This document shows, piece after piece, positions 1 to 11,914 of a stretch of DNA of 64,000 bases. How positions within the stretch are numbered: the first letter of the stretch is position 1; each line of letters opens with the position of its first letter. Below the pieces are notes generated by a model. It was not told the DNA's origin. It was given only the letters and a program-made list of their open reading frames with translations, and searched no databases. The stretch lies in NCBI GenBank assembly GCA_022925895.1, contig JAKSYS010000179.1, positions 1 through 64,000 of the forward strand, in the 5' to 3' direction. The translations under genes and the position numbers were made by a program. Source of the DNA: Fragilaria crotonensis. Its lineage: Eukaryota > Bacillariophyta > Fragilariophyceae > Fragilariales > Fragilariaceae.

Positions 1-136
1 TACTACAATGTCATGAGGTGATGCACTCCTGCTTGGCATTAAATATAAGTACGGGTAGAAGCATGGAGCAAAAGCAAGAAATCTGTGTTTTATGATTGAG
101 AGAATTACCGAACCTTGTGCTGGTATGCATGTTTTA

Positions 137-200
137 GGCGGTGTGTATACAGCAAAAAAATACAAACTTGATCCAAGTTTCCAAGTTTCCAACGGAATCT
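137..200 (+). repeat. Left terminal inverted repeat of Harbinger element
   Basis: This copy contains a short internal duplication (CCAAGTTTCCAAGTTTCC) absent from the right copy. A weaker third copy of the TATACAGCAAA core lies about 110 bp further in (near 246-256) and could be an internal transposase-binding site. The TTA at 134-136 is the target duplication. Confidence 0.88.
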
Positions 201-376
201 TAGAAACGAATTAGATTGTTAAATTTCGCCCTGGTGCAGTGGTATGTATACAGCAAATTGAAACTTTGAATCGAAGTAGGAAACTCCCAAGTTTTCGTTT
301 GAAGAAGACGAACGTGAGTAGCACTCCAGACGGATCTTTTCGTCCATAGATTTGTCATGCGTACTTGCCCACTGCA

Positions 377-1800
377 ATGTTATTAACTTATTGTCACAAT
401 GATAACATGGCTGCCACCAACAGCTACGTGCAGATGTCCCATGATGAGGGCTTAGAGAACTCCTTCAGGGTTTGTAGCGTCATTGCAAATATTGCAGCTG
501 TCCTTGTTGATCGTCATGCGAGGAAAGTTCAACGTCGTCGTATTCGAACGCGTAAGAGAACAAGGTCTTGTCGCACTAGACATTTTCGAGTACGCAAGAG
601 GAGGACCGTAGAGGACATCTATAATGAACTTGGGCCCATGTATTTCAGAAGGGCATATCGAATGCATTACAGTACCTTCAAGGCTCTTGCGGACGAGCTT
701 CGTCCCTATATAATTCTTGCATGTGATCTTAAAGGAGGACCAAACGATTCATTCCAAATGGTCCAATCTCTTCAGACGTCCGGCTTGCTTGTGCAATTAG
801 ATGGTTTTCTGGTGGATCAGCATACGATCTTATGACAACGTATGGTATCGGTCATTCAGATACAATCAAAAGTTACTGGTATGTTGTAGACGCTATCAAT
901 TCCCACCCGAACTTTAAGATTGAATACCCAAATGACCACGAGGATCAAAGACAAATTGCGCGTGGTTTTCAAAATGTGTCAAAGGCAGGCTTCAAGTGTT
1001 GTGCTGGGGCAATTGATGGCATCCTCATATGGATACATAAACCTCCAAGAAAGACTGCATGGACGTTGGTTGTAATGATGGTAAGTTCATGCACTCGAAA
1101 AGTAAGTTTGGACTAAATTGTCAGGCAGTCTGTGACGTTCGGGGTAGGATCCTTGACATTTCCATCATGTATCCTGGATCTACTTCCGATTGTCTTGCTT
1201 TTGAGGGCATGTCACTCTTTCATCGATTAGAGAATGGGCTTCTAGCTCCTGGTCTATGCATTTTCGGGACAATGCATACTTGAATACGCCTTACTTGGCA
1301 ACTCCATACCCGGCTGTGTCCGGTGGGACAAAGGATGACTACAACTTTTATCATTCGCAGCTGCGAATCCGGATAGAATGTGCCTTCGGAATTTTGACAC
1401 ATCGATGGTCAATACTTAGGAGCGCAATCCTGTGAACATCAGAATTACGAAGACTGTTGCATTGGTAATGGCTCTAGCCAAGCTACACAACTACTGTATC
1501 GATGCGAATGACAATGACATTTCCCAAATACTGCGAGGGACGAATGGACATCTGAAATCAATGGTGCTGTCCCCTTGGTTCCAGTTGAAGGTTATGATGA
1601 GGGCTTAGAGTTGACTCAACGATGTCATTCCCGAACAATTACTACATGGCGGTGAGCACTTCGACGACATCGGTCGTGCAGGTCGTCGACGTAGACAGCG
1701 CCATTACGAATTGGTGAACAATACACCACTTCCGAGAGAGCAACTGCATTCATACATTGCAGCAATTGGTGTCACACGACCCAGTCCACAACGTCCGTGA
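377..1800 (+). pseudogene. PIF/Harbinger DDE transposase (frame-broken)
   Basis: This is the transposase that would cut and paste the element. Three frames together give one coherent DDE_Tnp_4-type protein. An N-terminal arginine-rich region is followed by the first catalytic Asp in CAGAIDG, the second in GDNAYLNT, the Glu in RIRIECAFG, and a C-terminal stretch with LPREQLH ending at a stop at 1798-1800. The first ATG in the opening frame is at 377. Frame breaks lie at an A-run near 756-758, near 1050-1055, and at a G-run near 1266-1268. Each is a one-base change in or beside a homopolymer, so this may be an intact gene with sequence errors rather than a true pseudogene. All catalytic residues are present. 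A further shift may lie near 1430. Confidence 0.85.
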
Positions 1801-1890
1801 GCAAGACAACCTACTAGTAAACATACTAGTACTAGATATTACTTGTTACTACCCTCTTGATAGGAACGACAACACGTATTCTACCAGCTA

Positions 1891-4085
1891 CTACTTATCA
1901 TTGTTGTCATCCAATTGTCGAATCTCTTCCTCCATTTTTGAAAGTTCAGATGTGTAGAATTGCAGCATGCGGCGACTGCGGTCATCATCAACACAGCTGA
2001 ATTCAGCAATTTTCATTCGATACATGCGAGTCTCATCAACCAAAAAGGAGCGACGATCAAAACGTCGTTTCCGAGTGTTCTCACGCTCCTGATGTTCACG
2101 ATCGAGCGCACGATCTGAAAGCAAACGTCGCTGAGAATCTACAAGGTCTTGAAGAGACTGCACCAATGGATTTTCAGCTGAAGTAGTATTTGTCATCTCG
2201 TCGTCATCTGTTTCTTCGTCAGCGTTTTGACTGCGACCGCCACGACTGCCACTGCGACTGCTTCCACCACTGCTTGTGATATTGCTCCTGGATGATGTCG
2301 TCCCACCTCTCCTTGACACAAGAGCAACTGACGACGCGTCGCTTGCGTTCGCATGGTTACTAAGTCGTTGCAGGCACGATGACAACAACTGTTGACTCTC
2401 AGCCACTTCCCAGTAGTAGAGGATGTACGAAGGCATTCCTCTCAGGAAGGCAGCACGGTTGTCGAGGGCTCTTGCTGGTCTCTGCCTCAGACTTACAAAT
2501 GCTTGTGCCATCGAGGAGGTTTCATTGTTATCATCCTCTTCATCTCCTCCATCCTGCTGCCCTCGGTCCAACCCACCATAATCGTCAAGCACCTGCTCAT
2601 CGCCTTCTCCATCCTGCTCTCGGTCCATACCGCCATCGCCTTGGCCGCTTGCTTCCCAATTCCTTATAATCGTCAATAGCTTGCATCTCATGGAAGTGAA
2701 GATATCTGCAATTTTGACGGCCGTCGCTGCAGAAAGACCAACAACGGCAGCATGGGAGCAATCGATTTCCGAGACGAAGTCCGAATGGCATCGTGATGGA
2801 GGTGCTTTTGGATTGAAATCAGAGCTATTCCAAAGCTCGGCAATAAGTTCATAACAAGTCTTTGGTCTGCGACGCAAAGACAAAGAGAACAGACGAGACA
2901 GAACCCACGAGAGATCAAGAACAAGACAAGACGAGAACGAAACGCAAACGAAACGAGATCAAGGAGACGAGAACGAGATGGGAACGAGACGAGAACGAGA
3001 CAAGAACAAGAATGAGAACGAGGAGATGAGAAGAATAAATTGGGTAGGAGACAAGAACAAGAGCGAGGAGACGGGAACAACGAGACAGGAACGAAAACGT
3101 GGAGACGAGAACAAATGAGAGTGAGAACGAGGAGACGAAACGAGACAAGACAAGAACGAAAATGAGAACAAAGCGAGAACGAAGCGAGATCGAAACGAGA
3201 ACAAGTAATTGAGACGCGACGAGATGAAACGAGATGAAACGAGACGAAACGAGACGAGATGAGACGAAGCGACAAGATGACAAGACCAAGGCAGGAGAGC
3301 AAGAACCACCAGAGAGAGCACGAAAGAAAGTTAGTTTTCTTTTGTTTGCTTGCACACATGCATCATTTCATTTGACACGACCGCAGCACACTCACCTATT
3401 ATCTGAATTACGGCCATCTAATTGTGTTCGCGAGAGGCAATTTCCCTCGAGAGAGAAACAACGATTTGACATCGTCACGTGTCAGAGTCATGATGACTCG
3501 CAAGTAGGGAACGCAACCACGCCAATTACCACCTCTCATTACTGCACCTGAAATTCCCTCCATAGTTAAAAATTGTTGTCGCTCCTGTTGCATCCTGCGG
3601 CTAATTTCTTGTAACCTCAGCACTTCAAATGTAAGGAATTGTACATCCATGGAATCAGATACAGGATGTTCTTCAAGCCACTCAATAATTTGATTTCGTG
3701 TCCAGTTGCTGGGTCGCGGAACCGACCTCATATTCGAAGCAGTCGCTCGTCGTTTGACTTCTTTCACAAGGTCAGAGTTCTTGGGCGGGCGGAGTGCGTT
3801 CTTTGAAAGGGTCGACCACGGTTCCTGTTCAAGGGAAAAAAGAGGTTCACTGTCATGCTCGAGACCAATTGACAACACGTACAAAATTGTCTTGTCATTA
3901 CCGGAATCAACGTAGAGTTTTTTGCATTCACTACTGCTATGAGTCGACACGAATTCTGGCTGCGTTGACATTCCTCCTCCTGTTGCTGCCTCAACGCCAT
4001 CAGCAGTACTGCCAACAGCACAAATGCCGCTATCATCAGGTGGCTGCTGATGAGGAGCACCGGGTGGTGTGGTGTTATTGCTCAT
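1891..4085 (-). CDS. Harbinger accessory (DNA-binding type) protein, two putative exons
   Basis: This is the minus-strand partner gene of the Harbinger transposase, by position the Myb/SANT-like helper. Exon 1 (4085-3412) starts at the first ATG of its frame and contains NWTRNQIIEWLEEHP, which suggests a helix-turn-helix-like segment. Exon 2 (2866-1891) encodes KTCYELIAELW, a WEASGQGDGG segment, AAFLRGMPSYILYYWEVAES, a Ser/Gly/Arg-rich linker and a charged C-terminal helix. I infer an intron at 2867-3411 (donor GTAATT, acceptor in GCGTCGCAG). Splicing gives 550 codons exactly in frame across the repeat tract. The donor is weak, so an insertion breaking the gene is the alternative. No domain is certain; the assignment rests on element context. 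Confidence 0.6.
2880..3300. repeat. Degenerate GAGACGAAAC-type purine/pyrimidine repeat
   Basis: The plus strand is almost purely purine plus C in units such as gagacgaaac, gagatgaaac and gagaacgag, so the minus strand is strongly pyrimidine-rich. Open frames through it (SRLVSFRL-type peptides) are low-complexity artefacts. It falls inside the putative intron of the accessory gene and could serve as an enormous polypyrimidine tract. Alternatively it is a satellite expansion inside the transposon. Confidence 0.85.
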
Positions 4086-4313
4086 CGTCAAAATGGGGGA
4101 CGACGAGGACAACAATGAATGCACTCGACACTATTGAGTGAAGCACGAAGAATATCCATGCGCGAATAGAGCGCATGCGAAACTTGGATAACCAAACTTG
4201 GCTAAAAAAATGTGGGCAACTTGGACATCCTAGTGGATCAAAGTTGAGTCTTACTAACTCGGAAATCCAAGTTAAGTCACGAATTAGGGAATCTATTTTG
4301 TTTTTTGGAGGTG

Positions 4314-4370
4314 AGATTCCGTTGGAAACTTGGATCCAAGTTCGGAAAATTTTGCTGTATACACACCACC
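4314..4370 (-). repeat. Right terminal inverted repeat of Harbinger element
   Basis: The reverse complement matches the left end through GGTGTGTATACAGCAAAA, then AACTTGGATCCAAG and TTTCCAACGGAATCT. It is followed directly by TTA (4371-4373), identical to the triplet outside the left end. Confidence 0.88.
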
Positions 4371-4373
4371 TTA

Positions 4374-5405
4374 CTGTCCGCTTATTCGAAAGACGCCAGA
4401 ATAGATGTCCCCGTCGAGCACAGGTCAAAACAAGTGTACGTGGTAATCGACGTATACTTCATACTTCATACTACCGCACGGCAGAAAAGACATCTGGAAA
4501 CTCCCATACAACGTGATGTAAATTTTACACAAATTAAATCTCGATCGGCTCGAAAAGGGGACATAGCCCGGCTCCCCATGAACATGTAACATGTGTGTGA
4601 AGTGTGAACATGTCCACATGTCCACATACAATTCGCGAGCTCTATGCAGTTTTCTACGTGACTCGCGCCTAGAGTCATGGACCAGCCGCCTATGACTTCA
4701 TTGGACGTTTTGGAAGACACAACAGTTTTTCAGGATAGAATACCCGAGTATTCTACTCCGTATTCTAGTATGCCAGTGCCAGTTACAAAGTAAACTGTCA
4801 TACTATACAAATGTCGTAAAAGGCACTCTGCTGCAATCGGTGCATGGTGCGTTGGAACACCGGATGCAAATCTATCATCCATTCTACGCCGCTTTTCTAC
4901 TGGTATACGAGTACAAAAAGTAGTGTCCAAGGTCCAGGGACACGGAGAGTGGCAATCGGAAATCGCTCGCTTTTCCCTCCGAAGGTCGCTATCGTAGCCT
5001 CAAAAGCGTAAAAGTGTTCAAAGCCAAGCCAACAGCAGTCAGTAGTTAGTCAGCAGTCGACTTGTTGCGGATCACTTGCTTCTCTCAAAGGCTTAAGGAG
5101 CCTCGAACTTTGCTATTTCCCAACGTTGTGGGATCTAGTAGTGGGTCCATTGCGCTTGATACTCGCAGTACAGTAGTGCAAGGGAGTCCTCGAGTACTGG
5201 ATACCGACGGATTTCTCGCCTCTTTCGTCAGTACTCAGACTACCAGGCACTAGAGTACTGATAAAGTGCCACGAGGTGGACACAGCCTTTCTTCGGCACC
5301 TCTTTTATTCCCACCTTCGGTTTTGCCTGTTGTCTCATTGACGCTGTTTGCTGTACTGTGTGCACCTCGCTCTTTCGACATTCACAATTGAAATCCTGAG
5401 GAATA
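4374..5405. other. Intergenic; no gene seen
   Basis: This lies between the Harbinger element and the phosphodiesterase gene. It has short AGTAC/GTACT words and no convincing reading frame. The last few hundred bases presumably hold the promoter and 5' UTR of the gene starting at 5406, but no TATA box or other element stands out. Confidence 0.5.
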
Positions 5406-8400
5406 ATGAAAGGCCTTAAGCGTTTGATACCTCAACGAAAGAAGAAGAATGCCAGCAGCGACAGTAACGACAATATCACTGAGGCACTATTTCTCAACGA
5501 GGATGACCCTTCTGCGCATCGTCGCCACAATGTCACGGAAACGAATATGGAACCAGCTGCGCCCTCTCCTGATTCAGAACCTGTTAGTCGATACACTACG
5601 GTGGACGAAGATTACGATCCTTCGCTGGCATTCTTGGCACGCGGCAACGATGAGACTACGTCATTCGGTGAACAAGCACACGAACTGTCCTCATGGCCAG
5701 AGGACCCGATAAGTATTCCAGAACAATCGTTTTCGACTCAACTCAACGGGGCCAAAGGAAACTTTCCACTGGGAGTACGCAAAGTGATGCAACGTTTGCG
5801 AATGCCTGATAGCGCTTCACTCGTCATCCAATCCTATGCAGATGTCCCCTCTTGGAGCAAACCAAACTACCTCGCGGTGGTGTCAGTATGGAAACGAAAG
5901 CTGTGGGAAGCAGGTACGCGGCGGATGCTGTCCACAGGATTGCATTATTATTCTTGCTGCTTTACTCAACCATCTCTTCGCGCTACATCATGCCTCATTC
6001 TTTTTCACAGTTTGGTATTCCGCCTGAAACTATCAAAGACAGCATGCGCCTCGGATTGTCAGTCCCAGCGGTGTACATTGTTCCAGTGGAAAGATTTTGC
6101 CGAGAGATGGGGCCTGCGTTGGGCGTGAACCTCGCTGAATTCGAATTCCTGCCTATTTCAACTTCTTCATTCACAAAAAAGTTTGCACCCTAGTTGTGGA
6201 TTCCGAAGACGCTGAACAAAACATCTGACGAGTCTTCAGTGAGACTCTTTGGGTCCTGCACAATTTAGACGAGAGGTTAATCCCATTGCCTACGAAGAAG
6301 AAGATTTTGCTCCAGACTTTCCACGTGACGCTATTCCGAACTTTCAAAAGGAGCTAGAGTATTTCAGAATTATGCCTGATGGCAAGGAGCTCGTTCTCGA
6401 AACTCTCTTGAACTTTCGTCATTTTGAAATGCCAGGAGAGACCGGTGTTCATGAAACCTAGGTGTCCCACCTCCTCTGGACTATTGGAACACGGAGATCA
6501 CCAACAAAGACCTGGCTCGGAATACGATGACGGAAAAGATACCGATGAGTTGGACATGAGCTTCAATCTAGATTCTTCGGAAGTAGATCAGTCAAAGGAG
6601 GTGTCGACAATGACCAAGATGCAATTAGGGCAAAAAGCACGTTGGAAGTATTCTCAGGCGCGTTGGATTGGTGAGTAGAGTGCGGAAGTTGATATGGCCT
6701 GTTTCGTGTGATGACCATATATTCTCATAGAACTGTGTAGGTGATGTTGCGACAGTGTGGCCATCTGACGCTACTCAACAACAAATCGCGGCACGGACAT
6801 GCAAGCGCGTCGAGATTTTCAAGATGCCAGGAGGCACGAGGTACATTCTGCACGATATCGACGAAAACAACCACATAGTGGGAAAAGCTAGGTTTTCTGG
6901 TCATGTCAAGGTTTCCGAGTCGATGGGAGTAGATGGTTTGGGGCAACATCTGAAGTCGATGATACTGGAGATGAGGATGGGGATGACCAGGACACGGACG
7001 ATGCTGATTCGGATACTTCAGAGCTGCCAGACATATTATTTGAACGGAGGACACTTCCTCCAACGTTCAATCCTCCATCCTTTGGCGTTACCATTCTTGG
7101 AAATTCTCATGGTTTTGATAAGAGTGGATCAGTCTCTGGCTACGTTCTTTGGATCAACGGACGCGGTGTTATGATTGATCCACCACCATATTCGTCCGCC
7201 ACCCTGGAACGTGAGGGGATTCGACCGAGAACAATTGTTGGTATCATATTGACGCATTGCCACGCTGACCATGACGCAGGTGCCTTTCAAAAAGTCTTGA
7301 CGGGCTCACCCGTGGTTGTCATCACCACGCCAACGATCTACAAAAGTTTTATACGAAAATATGCAGCTTTGTCGGCACTAAGCCCTGCTCTCCTGCGTCA
7401 CAGTCATCGTCACAAGCCAGCAATCATCGGGAGTCCACTTCGGTTTCAGGGCGCCACGTTCCACTTTACCTACACTCTACACACTATTCCTTGCGTTGGG
7501 TTTCGTGTGGACTGGAGAGGGCGGTCAATGGTCTTCACCGGTGATCACTTCAACTTCCCCCCAGCAATAGACAAGTTGCAAGCAAGTGTAAGTTTGACTA
7601 GCGTTGCGCTCCAGTAATGATGTTTTTCACTCAGCAGGTTTTTTTTTTCGCAGGGCGTGCTTTCCAAGGCACGAGCTGATGATTTGCGAAACCTTCCACT
7701 TCAGGACACTGACTTACTCCTTCACGAAGCTGGGGCCTATTCACACCCCACTCGATGTGCTACTCAAATTGCCCCAGCGTGTGAAAAGAAGAATGTATGT
7801 TGTCCACACGTCAGCTCTACCCGAGGGTTGTGAACTGCGGGTTGCGCCAACTGGAACGGCGGGACGATTCGACTCGACCAGGTCCAAAGGCATCTGGTGT
7901 CGAGCAGCGCGTCCATCATCGAGGCGGGGCAACATCAAGTATGCGAGAAAGCGTCGGTCGCGGGGATGATTCGTTTCCTGCCTCATGGGGAAGAGCCACT
8001 AACGAGTATGAGCCGATTTCCGAAGAAATGATTGCAGACTTGAGCTCAAGCGATCCTAGACTCATGACATCATCTTTCGCTCATTTGGCTCTTGCAACTA
8101 CCCCGACCAAGAACGCTCAGAAAGCTGCACGATCAAACTCTTTGCTCGGTACAGATCTCGCGCCACCGCTAGTATCTCTCAGGCCAGCATCAAGCACAGA
8201 TGCCTGGTTCATTCTCAATTTGTTGAGTGCTGTTCCGTTCTTGACAAGCCTGTCCTACGCCTCAACGATGGAAGTGCTCGAGACAGCGAGAGTCGATGCG
8301 TACTGTAAAGACGAAATAATCGTCCCTGCAGCACGACGAAACCAAGTGCTTTGCGTTGTTTGGGAAGGCACGTGTGTCGAGCGAGCTAAAGGCACGACTC

Positions 8401-9956
8401 GAATTGGAACTGGCGGACGAAGAATCGCTCCTTTGCTTCCTGTCCCGGAAATGGATTGGCAAGGTATTAATGGTGCCGTGTGGCATGCTGGGGACTGGAC
8501 TGGGCCAATCGCTCTGCAACCCGAAAAGCATCTTAGCGGTGACAGCAATTTCGGGACGTCGCATGATGTAGTTGCCATGTCGTCGGAAGGAGTTAAGGTG
8601 GGATTCCTAGGTTGCTCGTGTCGCTCGTTTTGTGTGTCATGCTCTCACCAATATGCTTTGAACAGGCAATTTCTGTTGAATTCTCGAACTTACATGCGAT
8701 CCTGAAGAGCGGATCAGCGCTATACCGCAAGTACCTAGAAAGGCGAAACTCCAACGTAGGGCTACTGCGTCTCGGCCCTCTAACTTGAAACCAGATTCAA
8801 CGGCTGGACTGTTAGATGATGCTATGCGGAACTTGAATGCTTTGGAATTGCTAGATTGCAACTCTGCAATGCGCAAATTGAGCGCCGTTCAAAAGCGTCA
8901 CCTTGAGAGTCTTGCAGAGGGGCCGGTATACTTTCAACCTGGGGAGAGGCTATGGCGAGCTGGAGCCCTGTCGATAAGGCATTCGTTGTGGTGTCTGGTA
9001 CGGCGTCTTTTGTTCCTAGAAGGAGAAACGCTGGCTCTGTTGGCCTACCACCTTCAAGCATGGGGTCAACGACATCTCCAAGTAATGATTTTCCATCTAA
9101 AAGCCGTGATTCTGACGACACGAGCAAGCTTTCGCTTGGTGAAACGATGCAACGCGATGCTTTGGCTGCCGTTCGCGAATTAAGAATCCCAGATTCAGAG
9201 GTTCAAGACTGCGCCACTGAAGATGGGAATGAGGCTAGTGCAAGGCACTTCCAGTTGGACTCCATCTTCACTCGGCCTGGTGCCGCAGGTCAAGAAAGCG
9301 TGCCTTCATCGTTGACGGATGCACATGATTATGCGAAACTAAGTCGAGGCTTGCAAAACGCGCTGACATTCTGAACCGAGCTAAAGCCGGAAAGTGTTCG
9401 ACCGATAAGCATGAGGAGTCGGATGGGGTCGAAGACGATGATAGTGCGCAGAACCTGGAAAACGTTTTCTTGACCTGGAAACGGAGGACGTTGGACGACA
9501 CAGTGATACACGGATCATCTTATGTCTCGTGCTCGACGACGATCGTCTCGAGCTCGATTCGCCAACAAAGTACTGGGACGGTTGTATAGCAGACGTGCCT
9601 TTACTGGAGGCCTTGTCTTTCCCGAGGACACTTCCTTGGTGATGTCAAAAATGGTTGCGCCCCTCCTGTCGATGGATGCTGATTCGGACCTCTTTCCGAA
9701 CAAAGAAGTTGATGATGGACCGAATTATGGCTTCGGCGAGAAGATGGAAGGTACAAGGGATGCGTCACTTCGCAACCTCCAAACGGTACAAGAACAGAAT
9801 GACAGTGAATTCGCGATTGTTCATAGTTCGACGCTAACGGCGGGCAAGGATGGATGCGTTGTACTGGTTTTCCTCAAACCAAGTCTTATCCCCTTCCTCG
9901 ATGAGTACCCTGGTCTGTTGCTTAGTCTTCTTGAACTCAGGTCGTGGTGTAGTTGA
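5406..9956 (+). CDS. Cyclic-nucleotide phosphodiesterase: metallo-beta-lactamase fold plus cNMP-binding domains
   Basis: Four exons are inferred (5406-6670, 6741-7587, 7654-8598, 8666-9956) with GT-AG introns of 66-70 bp. The N-terminal half contains LAEFEFPAYFNFF after one frame correction. The catalytic part reads GNSHGFDKSGSVSGYVLW and then HCHADHDAG (about 7255-7280), the zinc-binding HxHxDH motif of metallo-beta-lactamase-fold hydrolases, with a later FTGDHFN. After it come one cyclic-nucleotide-binding domain (about 8200-8700) and a second (about 8860-9950) interrupted by a long acidic insertion. The order hydrolase then two cNMP domains matches Dictyostelium class II phosphodiesterases of the GbpA/GbpB (PdeD/PdeE) type. 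Several single-base breaks occur, for example in the C-run at 5846-5849. Substrate (cAMP or cGMP) cannot be told from sequence. Confidence 0.75.
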
Positions 9957-10009
9957 TCACTTGCTCTAGATGAAGGTGAACATGTTGCTCATAATGAGTT
10001 AATCTAGTC

Positions 10010-11002
10010 CTACTCCTTCGCTCTCGTTTGCGGTTGATTCACTTCTAACTTCGTTTCCCGATTAAGTAGTTCCGCCAGAACGAGTTGGACACCAATCGCA
10101 GGTGTGAGTGATACCTGCAACAGATCAGCCGAGGTGGCCAAACTCTTTGCCAACCCAATGTATTCCTTGTTTTCGTCTTTCAGTATGACAGGCAACTCCA
10201 AGTACTTTCGACAGCTCTCAATCAGTTCAAGGTGCCTATCTTTGTCAGCGGCGTCGCCACCTGCAAAATCCTTCCAAATCTCTATGCCTGGTTTGTTAAA
10301 GGCTAACATAGAATACATTTCCACGGCCGTCAATCCGAATGTATTGTCTTCCTCAATGGCGACAGTAGAAAAATTTGTGGTTCGTTTAGTGACAAAATCC
10401 ATTTCGGTCCCCATTAGGGGCATATCGGTGACCTTACGTCGATCATCTTGTTCCATATCCCGCTGTTCCAATTTCTCGATAGCATGAAGGGACTTTCGGA
10501 GTCGTGGAGATGTGAGCTCTGGTTGACTGAGCGTTTGAGTGGTCCAGCATCCTTGAGAAATTGATCAAATCCTGTGTTAATACACCCACCGTATAGAGAA
10601 ACCACCAGAAATGAAGGCCCAAGGACGAATCATGATGTTGGCAGTTGACGTGAGTGGACATGAATATTGCATTGTTACAAAGAACTGGTGGAGTACTCGG
10701 GCCGGAGCACTGACTGTCGCGCATGGGAAACATCATCACAAGCGATGATAACCTCTCATAACATTATAAGGAACGACGAACTGGAAACACTCACCGGTGG
10801 CATCTCGTTCTCTTGTCGTATTTTCTTCTTCCTCTGGGGTCGGCTGAACTATCACATCCATGCCTCTGGTGAAACCAATTGCAGCATTCGGATCGGAGAA
10901 GCCATACTTGTTTTTCTTTACACTGTTTTTCATTTCCTGATCCATTTGCATCTGCGCCCGTAACAACGCTTTGTCATACGCAGCACCCAATCGGCGAGAC
11001 AT
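10010..11002 (-). CDS. Unknown two-exon gene
   Basis: I do not recognise this protein. Exon 1 (11002-10795) starts MSRRLGAAYDKAL and ends at a good donor, CCACCG|GTGAGT. An in-frame ATG at 11050 is an alternative start. Exon 2 begins near 10556 or near 10515 (acceptors CTCAAG or AACCAG, both in phase) and runs to the stop at 10010. The protein is about 235 residues, soluble, charged and with no membrane segment. The C-terminal part is probably alpha-helical (SCRKYLELPVILKDENKEY, TPAIGVQLVLAELLNRE). It is tail to tail with the phosphodiesterase gene, leaving only about 55 bp between stops. Confidence 0.6.
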
Positions 11003-11309
11003 TGCTGGCCCCGCGGTGCATGATTTGATGTTGATGCTTTTTATGTACATGCCAAGACCGATCCGACTTGATGGCACGGTAGCAATAAATCAATAACTCA
11101 AGAAGCCTTCGTTTTCTTATCGATGTCGCGTCTAACGAAATCGTGAAGGACGACGAGTAAGCGATCGAGTCAGCGTGACTTCAGTTTCGTCTTCATCAAA
11201 GGTGTTCCATTTCGATTTCGTTGCGTTACGCACTCTATGCACATGATACATGATACATACTTACATACCGCAGGACCGCAGGTGCCGACACATATGCACC
11301 CCTACATAG

Positions 11310-11904
11310 TGACAGTATTCGTGTGATCGGTACGAGTACTGGCCGACGGTAGACTTAAGGTTAGTAGGACCTAGAAGTCTGCCGTCGGACTTGACGGGAG
11401 AGGAAGCGAACGTGACGGATCGTCCAGCTTTGGGCGTAGGAGTCCTGAAGATGTGGACCATGATGGTAGATTTGTTGTTACAAATATGTAGAAGATGTAG
11501 AACTAAGTAGTAAAGGCCTTTACTGTTTTTGGTTTGTGGAAATTATAAGTTAAAATGTAGATGAAAATGAAAGTGAGATCTCCAATATTAGTTGGAGTCT
11601 CACAAAGTTATGTTGCTTTAATCCCACTTGTTGAGTGGTGTTTGAGTTATGAATCCCATAGTAAAGTTGTGTTGTCAATAAAATTGACAACATAACAGAT
11701 TTGAATACTTAGGGAAACTCAGGGCAACATGATTTAAATTCCTTGTGTGGTCGCGGGATCCAGAGTTCTGATTCGCAGAACTACTGGCACGAGTCACGGA
11801 CAGACGAAGGAAAATAAAGGACTGTCTACCGTATTACCGTATGGTATTTAACCTTACAGTAATTACGAGTGACAGTGTGACAGAGTGACAGTAGATCTCT
11901 AACA
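11310..11904 (-). repeat. 3' LTR of the copia element
   Basis: 595 bp, identical by eye to the 5' LTR except for loss of CG in GTACGAGTAC (near 11332) and one extra G in ACTTAGGGAAAC (near 11713). Target duplication ACATAG is at 11304-11309. The CG loss shifts the LTR-borne reading frame in this copy. Confidence 0.93.
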
Positions 11905-11911
11905 CCCTCTT
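11905..11911 (-). other. Short polypurine tract of the copia element
   Basis: In element sense, AAGAGGG lies directly before the 3' LTR start TGTTAG, where plus-strand DNA synthesis would be primed. It is short but correctly placed. Confidence 0.6.
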
Positions 11912-11914
11912 GGA

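Larger units (their letters stand above)
137..4370. mobile_element. PIF/Harbinger-type DNA transposon, apparently complete
   Basis: Both ends carry matching terminal inverted repeats (137-200 and 4314-4370). Read inward from either side they begin GG(C/T)GGTGTGTATACAGC and continue with AACTTGATCC/AACTTGGATCC and TTTCCAACGGAATCT. The triplet TTA directly flanks both ends (134-136 and 4371-4373), which is the 3 bp TWA target duplication expected of PIF/Harbinger. Inside are a DDE transposase on the plus strand and an accessory protein on the minus strand, arranged tail to tail, as in two-gene Harbinger elements. The fit of TSD, TIR and gene content makes the boundaries secure. Whether it is active is unclear, because the transposase frame has at least three single-base breaks. 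Confidence 0.9.

Noticed and set aside
2688-3359. Overlapping minus-strand frames of 120-223 codons
   Set aside because: They translate the GAGACGAAAC-type repeat into Ser/Arg/Leu/Val/Phe low-complexity peptides in all three frames, which is an artefact of a pyrimidine-rich strand lacking stops.
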